A DNA stretch of 64,000 nt from contig WPIO01000013.1 of the NCBI GenBank assembly GCA_009760855.2, positions 2,864,501-2,928,500 of the forward strand, written 5' to 3'. This DNA comes from Cristatella mucedo (taxonomy: Eukaryota; Bryozoa; Phylactolaemata; Cristatellidae). Each line of letters starts with the position of its first letter. Positions within the stretch are counted from its first letter, which is position 1. Position numbers and translations under genes: made by a program. This document shows positions 11,436 to 20,885 of the stretch, in pieces. The notes beneath the pieces were generated by a model, which ran no database searches, had not been told where the DNA came from, and saw nothing but the letters and a program-made list of their open reading frames with translations.

Positions 11436-13402
11436 CGCGCCGCCCCGGCCGCCGTCGCCGCCGCCTCGGCCCGCCGCCGCAGCCGCGAACGCTTCGCCCG
11501 CCCGCTCCCGCCGCCGGAAGCGACGAAGCGGCCCGGCGCGGCGCGAACGGCCGGCCGCCAGGTGCACCGACTGCGAGCGGACTGCCGCCTCGGCCGGCGC
11601 TCTCGCGCCCCGGGCGGCACCCTTACGCGAGCGAACCCTCTCACGTCCCGTGCGAAGCCGCCGCGGCAGCGCTCGCCAGTGCCACCCGAAGGCTGTCTCG
11701 GCAGAGTCGGCGTAGACGCAGCTATCGATCGCCGGACGGCGCCTCGTATTGCGACGCGCCTGCGCGCCAGCAGAGGCCGGATTACCTCTCGCCCGCGATC
11801 GTCGGCGGAGGCGGCGGGTTGTCGAGTGCCGAGCGAGCGCGTGCGCGCGCGCAGCTGCGTTGCGTGCTCACCCGTTTCCGGCGCAGCCCGCCGGCAGGCG
11901 GCGCCACCGGAATTGGTCGCGCGGCACCTCGCGGTCGGTCGCGCGCGCGGTGGCAGCCAGTCGCGCTCGCCGCAGCTCGCCCTTTTGGGGCGGCGCCGAC
12001 GAGCGAGCGCCGCCGTCCGCATACATTATCGCTTTCGCCATCGCTTCCGCCCGTCGGGCGGGCAAGCGCGAGCCGGTCGCGGTCACGAGAGCCCGGCAGC
12101 GCGAGGCAGCTCCGCGCGCTTAGCAGGAGCGCCGGCGATCCCGCGGGCTGCGGCTGCGGTTGCGGGCGCGTGTGCGGCTGCGTGAACCGGTGAACCGTCG
12201 CAGGCTCGCGCACGCGTCGCTCCCGATCGCGCTGCGATGGAGCGGCTCGGCGCCTTCTCGTCCAACGTCGCCGCACTTCGCCGCGGATTGCGGGCCGCCA
12301 TCGGCGTTGGGAACGGTGGGCCACGGGAACGTGCCGAAGAGCCGCGTCAAAGAGAGCGGCGTCGCACGACCGAAATCCCGTCGGGCTCTCGAAGATTGCT
12401 TGCAAGGTCAAGATCTGAGGCCAATCGTCGCCACGATCCTGGCGGCGTCTGTCTCGCGACATCCCGCTTGTACATATTGCGGGCGCCTGCGGTCACCGCA
12501 GCAGCCTTTGAAGCTTCTTGTAAGCTTCTGTCTTTGGTGGACCTCGTTGCTCGTTGCTCGAACTCAACCGCGCAGAAACGCAAAGCTTGCGCTCTCGCCA
12601 ATCGCCATGTATCGAAAGCGGTGCCAGCGTTCCAGCGCTTTCGCTCGAGCGCCACCGCAGAGCCACGCGTTCGGAGTAGCAGCGTTTCGCAGTAAACAGC
12701 GGAAGTAACGCTACTGGCTAGATTGTGAGTGCACTCGAGGCAAGCGGCTGGATAGGGCAGCTCGGCGTAGCGTACACGCGAGGGCACGGCGTCGAACGCG
12801 CACAGCAGCCGGCGCCGAGACGTCGGCTGCTGTGAGCGTTCGAGCGCGGCGCTCCGACATCGACGATCGAGCGCGACTAGCTCGTCTCGCTCCCGCGTCC
12901 TCGCCGTACCTGCAGAACTTCTAGCGGCTGCTTCCAGCAGATGCAGCAGCCGCCTCTGCTCGCCACTTCCGTTGCCTCCGCGTGCCGCGGCAATAGTGCG
13001 GACGCCCGCTGCGGAGGAGATGCCCGCCGCAGCGTGGAGCTAAGTCTGGCGCCGCAGAGAATTGCGTGCCCGCGCGCGACCTCGCGGTCGCTGCGACAGT
13101 GAGGTCGCGCGCGAGAGTAGCAGCAGCCTGCGTGGGCTCGTCGTTACATTCTTAAGCGTCGACAAGTGCTCGACAGTCTCACTCACGATTTCGGATGAGT
13201 ATCAGCCACGGCATGCGCAAGCAATGCGATATGACTGCGCGCTATTTTATTTGGATAACCGCGACGTAAGCTTCGGCTACGACTACCATCTCAAGTTAGC
13301 GTCTCAACAATTCAAAAGTAAAAACGGGCGAGGTTGCGGGCCGTTTTCAGCTGGGACTCCGCAATCTATTAAATGCATAAATAGTAGTTCATTCGTATCA
13401 TT
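11436..13402. other. GC-rich upstream region of the GPCR
   Basis: Extremely CpG-rich, at least to about 12.3 kb, and the natural place for the minus-strand GPCR promoter and 5' UTR. No TATA box is evident near 11.5-11.7 kb. Long open frames on both strands here are arginine/alanine-rich and look like composition artefacts. Confidence 0.5.
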
Positions 13403-13512
13403 CCCTATGAGAACTCAATCTCTATTCAGGCGCTTCACATATGCCACGGGGCTCGAGCCCACGACCTCGGTCGGGGCAGGCACCTTGACCAATGGGCCAA
13501 GCCAGCGAGGCA
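13403..13512 (-). mobile_element. SINE-B copy, partial
   Basis: Complement of SINE-B: GAGAACTCAATCTCTATTCA, then GGCGCTTCACATATGCC, then GGGGCTCGAGCCCACGACCT (B box) and GCACCTTGACCAATGG (A-box side). An open frame running through it at 13062-13586 is therefore not a gene. Confidence 0.75.
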
Positions 13513-14510
13513 AAATAATCCCCGCCGGTACAGCGCCGGTACAGCGTCGATATTTCTTCGTTGGGCTTTTGGCTGGCGCAGTTTAGTTACGGGACAAGAA
13601 GCGAAGCGAGAAGAAGCGAAAGACCGTCATTGCTCCAGCCATCGAAGCTTTCAATTCGAGCGCACCTGCGAGAAATGCCCAGACGGAGCTTTGCTAATTA
13701 TGCTCAAAGCGGCAGCGTCCGTCGGCCCTCGAATCTGCCATTAGCCGTGCAAACAGTCGCTGGAAAAAGCCGTATCCTCCTCGCTTGTTATTTATATTTT
13801 CCTGCCCCCCGTCCAGCGCTAGCAGTTGTCTAAAAGCGCGTCAATTTCCGCTCGCTGGCCGTCTCTAGGCAGCGGGCAGCGCTACCGTCTACTGCGAACG
13901 CTGCGGCTACCGGGCGTCCGCCGTGGCGTTGCCTAGCGATAGGGGCTCGTGGCTAGAGCTAGCTCTCTACGGCGACTCTTGAGTGCGACGTGCGTCCGTC
14001 GATGGTAAAGCTGTCTCGTAGCGCTCACCGCCTGCTTTTCTGCGAAAGCTGACGCGCGTCGGTCGCTGGACAGCCGGCGCCCGACAAACGCTGCCCCGGT
14101 TGGCGGCGGCGGCGGCACAATGTTTACTAATGACGCAGGCCTCCCTGCACCGATTGAAGTCGCAGCTTCTCGCGCGCAGCGGATCGGGGACATTATACTC
14201 AGTCCACTAATTGCGCGCTCCGCCGACCGTACGCGGGCTGCGGCGAGCAATTAATTGACCGGCTGAGAGGGGGGTGGCAAGTGACGGCGGCTGCGGCGAA
14301 GCAGAATTCGCGTAGCCGCTCGAGTCTTCGCGGCGTTGGTCGCACTTTGCGCGCGCGCAGCGGCGTGGCTTCCGCTGTCAGCCAGACGCCGCCTCGGTCG
14401 ACGCGTCCTGCTGTCAGCGGCGGCGGCGGCGACGGCGGCGCGAAATCCGCTCGCGCGCGGCAGCCATCGTTCGCGCGGAAGCGCCGCATAGAGGCTTACC
14501 GCAACGGTTA
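13513..14510. other. Intergenic, no recognisable feature
   Basis: GC-rich single-copy-looking sequence. No exon with convincing splice sites or domain similarity seen on either strand. Confidence 0.4.
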
Positions 14511-14741
14511 TTTCTCCTTCTCCTTCTTCTTCTCCTTCTTTCTTTTCTCCTTCTTTCTTTTCTCCTTCTTCTCCTCCTTCCTCTCCTTCTCCTTCTCCTT
14601 TTTCTTCTCCTTCTTCTTCTTCTTTTTCTCCTTCTTCCTCTCCTTCTCCTTCTCCTTCTTCTTCTCCTTCTCCTTCTCCTTCTCCTTCTCCTTCTTCTCC
14701 CCCTTCTCCTTCTTCTTCTCCTTCTCCTTCCCCTTCTTCTT
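14511..14741 (+). repeat. 231-nt uninterrupted polypyrimidine tract
   Basis: Only C and T on the plus strand, built from TCC/TTC units (CTCCTT, TTCTTC). Homopurine:homopyrimidine DNA of this length with partial mirror symmetry can form intramolecular triplex (H-DNA). Confidence 0.95.
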
Positions 14742-15312
14742 ATTATTGACGACCGATGCCAGCTTAGCACTTGGGTATCAGGTGCGCCGCTGCCGCCGCA
14801 GCAGCGAAAGGCAGCGGGACCGGTGGACGTGCTGGGCGCGATTGGCGAGCTGCGCCCCTACTTTTCCAGCCGGCGGCGGCGGCGGCGTGCGCTCGCGTGA
14901 CTGCGGGCGGCAGAGTACTGCCAGCAGCCGCGTGCCATGCCGCACCGCCCGCGGCGGCCGCCGCCGCCGCTCAACTTTGATGCTCCGGCGGTTCGACGGA
15001 GCTGCGGGCGCTGGAGGCACGTCAAACTCTCCCGCTCCAGAGACGCTATCCAAAGCAGTGGATCGGTCGGCATCCTTCTCTGACTGTGCGGAGATTATTA
15101 AAGGCTTCTACATTATATAATAATAGTAACAAAAATAATAATACACCAATATCGTCATTGAAAGCCAAACGTGGCATAATCGTCCAAAGAGTGTGAATGA
15201 ACGTCGAAAGCGATAGTCAGGCAGTCGCGCGTCGTTGCGTCCGACGCTGCTCTGCACCTCAGCTGTCTTTAAGTGTACGCACAGCTGCGTTACGTCAACG
15301 AAGCGGACCCGC
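14742..15312. other. Intergenic GC-rich sequence
   Basis: Contains GCC/GGC runs and no recognisable gene. It passes into AT-rich sequence at 15.1 kb. Confidence 0.4.
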
Positions 15313-15391
15313 AAATGTAAAGCGCCTAGAGAGAGATTGAGTTCTCTGAGGGCGCTTTATCAAAGGCATTGTTATTGTTATTATTATTAAG
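15313..15391 (+). mobile_element. Isolated L2 3' hairpin and (ATT)n tail
   Basis: AAATGTAAAGCGCCTAGAGA...GAGGGCGCTTTATCAA followed by GTTATTATTATT. Only the terminal 80 bp are present, so this is an extreme 5' truncation or a relic. Confidence 0.85.
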
Positions 15392-15902
15392 GTGCGCGCA
15401 TGCGCGATCGCTGTCGCGCACCGCTGCCTTTGCCGTGCTTACGCGCGTCGGCTTCCGCTACTTGCGCCCGCCGCTCATTGAAACGCCGGCTCCACTGTGC
15501 GTAACCAGTCGCGCGGCTGCGAGCACTTGGCGCCCTCCCTCGTTGCGTGCGTCGCGCTCGCGGAGTAGGATTCGCGCGGTGCGGGAGCCAATTGCGGCAG
15601 CTCAATTGTAAATGTACATGACTAGTGCTGCGTGCATCGCAATACGGTGGCCGTCTCCGCTGTCAGACTGCGGCGGGCTGGGCGCGGGGCGCTCCCGCAG
15701 GTCTGCGTCGCCGCTTCGCGCGGTCGCTGCGCGCCCAGGCGCGGTGGTCACAATCGACCCGAAAATCCGCATCTTTCCTGCCGAGGTATTAGCGAGCGGT
15801 TCGCACGTTGCTGGGGGGGGGGCGGCGGCGGTTCTGAGGTTCGGAGGCGGTTCTGAGAGGGTGCCGCTGGGGGGGGGGGCGGCGGTCTGCGAGAGACCGC
15901 CG

Positions 15903-16056
15903 CTGCGCTCATCGCTCATCGCTCATCGCTGCGCTCATCGCTCATCGCTCATCGCTGCGCTCATCGCTCATCGCTCATCACTCATCACTCATCGCTGCAC
16001 TCATCGCTCCTCGCTCATCGCTCGCTCATCACTCATCGCTCATCGCTGCGCTCATG
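15903..16056 (+). repeat. CTCATCG heptamer array
   Basis: About 150 bp of the 7-mer CTCATCG (phase arbitrary) with GCTG and ACT variants: CGCTCATCGCTCATCGCT, then CGCTGCGCTCATCG and so on. Two G-runs of 8-9 nt sit just upstream (15812, 15870). Confidence 0.9.
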
Positions 16057-16799
16057 AGCCTGCTCGGGGGTCAGTGCTAACATTGAGAATTACGCCGTCG
16101 GCGTTGACTGGTGGGCGGAGCCTCTCTGAGAGCGCTCTCTTTAGATTACGCGGAGGTCGAAGCTGTCGAGGTGTCTCACTTTGCCAACTGGCGGCTGTGG
16201 CCGGTCAGCGCCGGCTCTGCTTATAGCCGATTCAATTCCAGCTGCCTTTCGAATCCGCGCTCAGCGACCGCTACGGTATCAAGCCATTGGCCCGAGTTGA
16301 AGCCCAATAAAACGTGCAGCACGCGCTTCCGCGTTTCAGCATAATGACTTACCAACCAACGGTGGCAGCCAACTACGCGACTTTCTTCTTACTGGTTTTG
16401 CGAACGGGTTGTTGCTGAGTCCGCGTCCGGACAAAACTAGGGCCGCAAGCGCGGCCCTAGTAATGGCGCTATAGTATGAGCCGACACGTGACAAATGCAG
16501 CCGAAGCCTTCAGCCTTGTATCGTGGCCAGCGACTAGTAGGTGCACTACCGATGCACGCACGAACGGCGGCAGTAGCAGAACGCGGCAGCGATGACGAGC
16601 GTTCGCCCTTGAGCTCAAGATAACAAGTTCATATCCAAAGTGCAGAGAAGTCTTCAGATAGCTACGCGCGGAGGGTTTCAGGCGTTCAACAGTGGCCATA
16701 ACGTATACCAATTCTCACATGGCTCAGCGGCCTGCAGCGAAACTTAGAAAGGCAGCACATCTCGGAGCGTAGCAGACAGCTGCGTTACGCGGCTGTCTG

Positions 16800-16800
<1 letters not shown>
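16057..16800. other. Intergenic, possible LTR-like stretch
   Basis: Contains AATAAA at about 16306 (GCCCAATAAAACGTG) and ACGGTGGCAGCC at about 16360, which faintly recall a retroviral polyadenylation signal and a primer-binding-site neighbourhood. No element boundaries could be set. A strong short hairpin lies at 16436-16461. Confidence 0.3.
16436..16461. other. Perfect 11-bp hairpin
   Basis: ACTAGGGCCGC, loop AAGC, GCGGCCCTAGT: a perfect 11-bp stem with a tetraloop, GC-rich in its inner half. No element could be delimited around it. Confidence 0.8.

Positions 16801-16876
<76 letters not shown>
16801..16876. repeat. (TA)n microsatellite
   Basis: About 76 bp of TA with one TG break, abutting the tail of the minus-strand SINE-B. 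It probably expanded from the SINE tail. Confidence 0.95.
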
Positions 16877-16877
<1 letters not shown>

Positions 16878-17024
16878 ATTAATTTATATAGCGCCCCAAG
16901 AGAACTTAATCTCAATTCAGGCGCTTCACATATGCCTCGGGGCTCGAGCCCACGACCTCAGTCAGACCTTGGTCGGGGCGAGCACCTTAACCGCTAGACC
17001 AAACCGGCTCGGCAATTTATGCGT
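16868..17024 (-). mobile_element. SINE-B copy, nearly complete
   Basis: Complement reads head GAGCCGGTTTGGTCTAGCGG, A box GGTTAAGGTGCTCGCCCCGA, B box GTGGGCTCGAGCCCCGAGGC, then GAAGCGCCTGAATTGAGATT and GGGGCGCTATATAAATTAAT. The best-preserved SINE-B of the window. Confidence 0.8.
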
Positions 17025-17159
17025 CCGGGCCATAAATTATCGCGTATCATCTCCCAGCCAGTAAAATTCAGGAACTGCGAATAATGAATATCAGTCCTAA
17101 TCTAGCTGATTTAGCAAGTCACTGTTTCAAAGACAACGATCTTGGACTCGAACACTGCA

Positions 17160-17303
17160 GCGTATGTCGAGAGTGTGAATAGAAATTAAGCTCTCTCTCA
17201 GGGGGCTATACAAATTAAGTATAGAAACAACTATACGTCTAGGAAGTAACTCAGTTCTTTGAGGGCGCTTTAGAAATGTATTATTGTTATTATTATTATT
17301 ATT
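17160..17303 (+). mobile_element. SINE-B tail followed by L2 tail
   Basis: 17160-17222 keeps the SINE-B end (GAGAGTGTGAATAGAAATTA ... GGGGGCTATACAAATTAA). 17240-17303 keeps an L2-type end (AACTCAGTTCTTTGAGGGCG, CTTTAGAAATG, (ATT)n). Both are diverged. Confidence 0.6.
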
Positions 17304-17385
17304 ACATCTCGCCCGGGTATCGCTCTCACTGCAATGGTTTAGGTTCTACCTCAGCGGGATTTTTCGAGTGGTGCAGGTCGACCTT
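17304..17385 (+). mobile_element. Small L2 RT fragment
   Basis: CTCGCCCGGGTATCGCTCTC ... GCAATGGTTTAGGTTCTACC corresponds to the SSRLGITGTALQWFRSYLSG block of the L2 ORF. Confidence 0.65.
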
Positions 17386-18432
17386 CGGTCTCCACTGACA
17401 GCTGACGCCGTCCATTAACTGTAGACGAAAGCCTTAGACGGCGCTCCCTTTCCGAATAGCGGCTTGATGTTCAGCTTGCGTCGATTTGCTTCGGTGGCTC
17501 CAAGAAGAATTTCACGTGCTTTATTTGAACGCTTATTATTACTGCTGCCTTGACCGTAGCCAAGGTCTTCCTCGGCGACATCGTTCACCAACGGCGTCAC
17601 TGAGATGGACGCCTGTGCAGCTGTTTTCGTTGGCCAATCTGTACAACCGTGGTCGCTCAGAATGTGTGAAAGCCTCTAGCTAATGTCGTGGTACGTCGGG
17701 TAATGTCGTAATATAATGTCGGTTATGTAATGGAATGTATGTAATGCACGGAATATAGTGGGTAATTTCGGGTAGTGTCTTGCGTCTCTGTCGAGCCGAG
17801 CCTTACAAATGAGTAACTGCCTGCTAAGGCTACATGCTAAGCTCGACATCCCGATGAGCGCAGACACACCTCCCTCGCTAGTATTTCCTGTGGACTGGGA
17901 CAAGCCAAGAGCACGATTTTACGACGGAGAGGAGCAGAAGGGCAAGGTCAAGGGAAAGTATCACCATAGAGGCTCAAGCTCGCTGAGGCACTCTGGCCGG
18001 TGGCCGTTAGCAGATGTGACTGACTGTCTGCTGCTAGCGGTCGAGACGCCGCCTTTCTGGATGAGACTTGGAAGCGTACCATGCATTTGGAGCAAATCGT
18101 ACCCGTGCCGTTGGGCCGAAGCGAAGAACTGTCTTGTCTTTGGGGCTGAAACGCTGCTTCGAAATGCAACGGGAACACCACCCCGATGGCTCCGAGGAAG
18201 AACCTGATGCGGAGAGACGCTTAGCCTTAGCCGAAGGTGTCACGGTTGTGCTGACAGCATCCAATGTGGGTCAACGCGACTGAGCATTACTGGTGACTGC
18301 TGACTGTGGCCGAAGTTGCCCTCGCTCACCTCGCCCGAACAATGGCGTCACTTGGAGATTGCCTGCGGGTTTCCGAGAGCCCTTGGCCTCGAGAAGGAGG
18401 ATTCAAATCACCTCAGAACTACTGACCTCAAA
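17386..18432. other. Unassigned region with open frames
   Basis: An ATG-started frame at 17809-18207 (132 aa; contains DWDKPRARFYDGEEQKGKVK) and a second frame at 18068-18283 are open, but I recognise no domain and see no supporting splice structure. They may be remnants of a gene or of a mobile element. Confidence 0.3.
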
Positions 18433-18729
18433 TAGCCGAACGAGGTGAACAAGGTTTCACCGCACGGTAACCACGAAGCCGTGGCAGCCGCGCCTGCTCC
18501 GGCAGCCATGGTAGCCATGACAGCTGCGGGGACCGTCATCTTTCAAATTGATGATGGCGCCTTAAAAGGCAGCACCAGCGACCTCAGCGATGTGGCCTAC
18601 CGATTGGTGGATAATGAGTGGCCTGTCCTAGCGCGCCGGCTCTCTTTGGCGTGTGCTGTCAGAATGAGACTGAGCAGGCGTGGAGATACGGGCAGCGTGG
18701 AAGGAATTCTCCGTCGTGAGGCACTATGA
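18433..18729 (+). pseudogene. Death-domain-like fragment, internally shortened (tentative)
   Basis: The frame opens after a TAG at 18433. Its first ATGs are internal, near 18508, so no complete gene is claimed. Residues DLSDVAYRLVDNEWPVLARR (18571-18630) follow the helix 1-2 pattern of death domains (L..VA..L...W..LAR.L.L). The end of the frame, SRRGDTGSVEGILRREAL, resembles the helix 5-6 pattern (R.G..GTVEGLL.AL). The 35 or so residues that should separate them (helices 3-4) are reduced to about ten. Death domains mediate homotypic assembly in apoptotic and immune signalling. If the match is real, this is a deleted copy or one exon of a split domain. Chance similarity is quite possible. Confidence 0.28.
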
Positions 18730-18763
18730 TCTAGTCTGTCAATCGTCCGCAAGGCAAGGTCAT

Positions 18764-18799
18764 GGTCATCATCGCGATCGATCGATCGCGAGGATGACC
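18764..18799. other. 36-bp palindrome
   Basis: GGTCATCATCGCGATCGA joined to TCGATCGCGAGGATGACC. The two halves are reverse complements except for one position (18771/18792). The centre is CGCGATCGATCGATCGCG with no spacer. Confidence 0.85.
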
Positions 18800-19051
18800 C
18801 AGTCAGAGCCTCGGCGTATGCGAAGCGAGAGCGAGGCTCGCATAAAGCAGCGCGATGAAGCCGCCAGGCTCGATCGATCGACATTTGTACGACGAATAAA
18901 GTATCGATACCGGCAGCAGCCTAGCGCTCGTCTAGGTCTCGGCGTGAAGCGAAGGTGGAAAGTGCCGCCGCCGTGCACAGTACCTGATAGTGGCCGGTAA
19001 GCGGCCAAGCGTCTCGCGAGGCTGCGCTCCAGGTGCGCTCCAGGCTCGGCT

Positions 19052-19116
19052 CGTCCACACCTCTCACCCATCTGTGCACCTCATAGTAGCATCCACACCT
19101 CTCACCCATCTGTGCG
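19052..19116 (+). repeat. 24-bp direct duplication
   Basis: TCCACACCTCTCACCCATCT followed by GTGC occurs twice, about 42 bp apart. Confidence 0.8.
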
Positions 19117-19228
19117 AGTAGTTGTATATACGGCAGGGATAGCAAATGGGTGTAGGTACTAAATCCAAATCTGCCTAGTGAAGCAGAGGCTAAAATGCGA
19201 GGTTACTTTTTTCTTTGAACATGCTTCC

Positions 19229-19311
19229 TTTGCAGCAAATTTAAAGTGCCTAGAAATAGATTGAGTTCTTTGAGGGTGCAGTAACAAATGTATTATTATT
19301 ATTATTATATA
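19229..19311 (+). mobile_element. Isolated L2 3' tail
   Basis: CAGCAAATTTAAAGTGCCTA...TTGAGTTCTTTGAGGGTGCA followed by (ATT)n. The hairpin is partly decayed. Confidence 0.75.
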
Positions 19312-19397
19312 CGAATATACTTTTGCTGCCGAGGAAAGCGACACTCGTGTACTACTCGGCAAGCGAGGGCAGCTACAGAGAATCTCCGATTTGCTTG

Positions 19398-19448
19398 GAC
19401 CTCTGGGGCTGATTGCCCTCTGGGGCTGATTGCCCTCTGGGGCTGATT
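19398..19448 (+). repeat. Three 17-bp tandem units
   Basis: CTCTGGGGCTGATTGCC is repeated three times, the third cut short at GATTAATAATAA where an inverted L2 tail begins. Confidence 0.85.
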
Positions 19449-19565
19449 AATAATAATAATAACAATAATAACAACAATAATACTAATAAAAAATAGACTT
19501 GATAAAGCGCCCCCAGAGAACTCAATCTCTTTCTAGGCGCTTTACATTTGCTGCAAAGGAATTGA
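19446..19565 (-). mobile_element. Isolated L2 3' tail
   Basis: Complement orientation: (TAA)n, then GATAAAGCGCCCCCAGAGAA, CTCAATCTCTTTCTAGGCGC and TTTACATTTGCTGCAAAGGA. A well-preserved hairpin. Confidence 0.85.
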
Positions 19566-20564
19566 TCTCTGAGGCTGATTGAGCTCTGCTACAATGAATA
19601 AAAGCAATCAGCTGCTACGTATTTGCGAAGAAGCTAGCTGCTTTGACAGGCGCTTCAAAGCCTCAAGGCTGACATTCCGCGAACTCCCCGCACCCGTTCG
19701 CCATCGCCGGCTGATTGTACTGCCTTTGTAGGCAAGGCGCGACTTTGAGAAGCAGTCGCTTATGCACGCCGCTCCAGCCAGATGGGCGTTCCCGCTGTGC
19801 CCACAAATGGCACAAATGTGGCGCATTAATAATCACATAGATAAATGTGGCATCGATAAATCGATTTCGAGCTTTCAGCTTTCCAGCAGAGACAGGGCTG
19901 AACATGGCTGACTCGACAGCTGCAGTTTCGTTAGCGTCATGGCGCAGTGTGTGCGTACACTGCACACTGACCTCTTTTCTTTATGTCATTGCTTCCGCTC
20001 GCATAGTTTGCGCTCCCTTTTAAAGGAATCGCTCATCAGCCCAAAAGAAAGCACACTATCGCGCTTCCGCCTATTGAGTTAACGTTCTATTGGATGATGT
20101 CGGAAAGCACCGCCCGTTAAAGATCTAATAGATAAACTATCAGAGCGGCGCCATTGGAAGCACGCTGCTCTGCCAGGGCAGCGAACGAAAGAGCCGGCAT
20201 AACGATCGCTATCGCTATTGGCAACAGCAAACGGTAATATAAGTTTGAACGCTATCATTTCCGCGATTCCCACGCAGCGTATCGGCTAGCGGCGACGGTG
20301 ACTCTCTTGCATTCTCATCGCTCTTTGAATAGCCGCGAAGCTTCGGGCTTCGAATTCGGTTCGTAATGCACGACGCGAGTCAGTAAACAGCAAGCTTTAA
20401 TCCGACCTTCGCGTCGTATCGCCGTGACGAGCGAGCGCTATAAAGCACGCTGGCAATGATGGATGGATGGATGGTTGCTTCAGCGATTCTCGTGAAAATC
20501 GCAGGCCAGGAACTGGTTGGCTTGATTCTCGCGGCACGCCGCACAGTGACTAGAGACGACGTGA
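19566..20564. other. Intergenic, no recognisable gene
   Basis: Moderate-GC unique sequence with a short (GATG)n run near 20459. Nothing else supported. Confidence 0.4.
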
Positions 20565-20885
20565 GTAATGTAATGTAATGTAATGTTACTCCGTCTGTAA
20601 CTCCACAAAGTCATAAAGACTATGTGGGTGTTACGCAGGAGAGAGTTTTTTTATAGCGCATTCACAGCCTAAGCGGCTTTCGGTACGCATTCGGTAGCCA
20701 ACAAACTCGTCTTACGCAACAAAGAGAAAGTGGGAAGCATAGCAGAGTCAGGAGAGCAGTTGAGGTAGTGAGTAGCATGGAAAAAGCAGCTCAGGACCGC
20801 TGAAAAGGATAAGCCATAGTCGGCAGCAGAAAAGTAGTTGTCGTCGGTAAGAATTGTGGAAGTGAGTTTCACAGTCTAGGACCTG
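20565..20885 (-). mobile_element. LINE family 2, 3' end with pentanucleotide tail
   Basis: On the minus strand a short frame ends in CFPLSLLRKTSLLATECVPK and is followed by TTACGCAAAC-like UTR sequence, CTCCTGCGTAACACCCACAT, TGTGGAGTTACAGACGGAGT and the tail (AACATTACATTACATTAC). At least four relatives occur (25305-, 47940-, 49140+, 60240+). The plus copy at 60.2 kb keeps a WNSLP motif typical of LINE C-termini. Confidence 0.6.

Noticed and set aside
10860-12185. 441-codon plus-strand frame and overlapping minus-strand frames of 150-226 codons
   Set aside because: Low-complexity Ala/Arg/Pro composition from CpG-rich sequence. No domains, and it overlaps GPCR exon 1 in antisense.
13062-13586. 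174-codon frame on the plus strand
   Set aside because: It runs through a reverse-oriented SINE-B (13403-13512) and has no recognisable domain upstream of it.
14281-15120. 279-codon frame with a long Phe/Ser stretch, and its Arg-rich antisense
   Set aside because: The stretch is translation of the polypyrimidine tract and not a protein.
16085-16370. Possible LTR with AATAAA and a primer-binding-site-like GGTGGCAGCC
   Set aside because: No TG...CA boundaries, target duplication or coding region could be identified.
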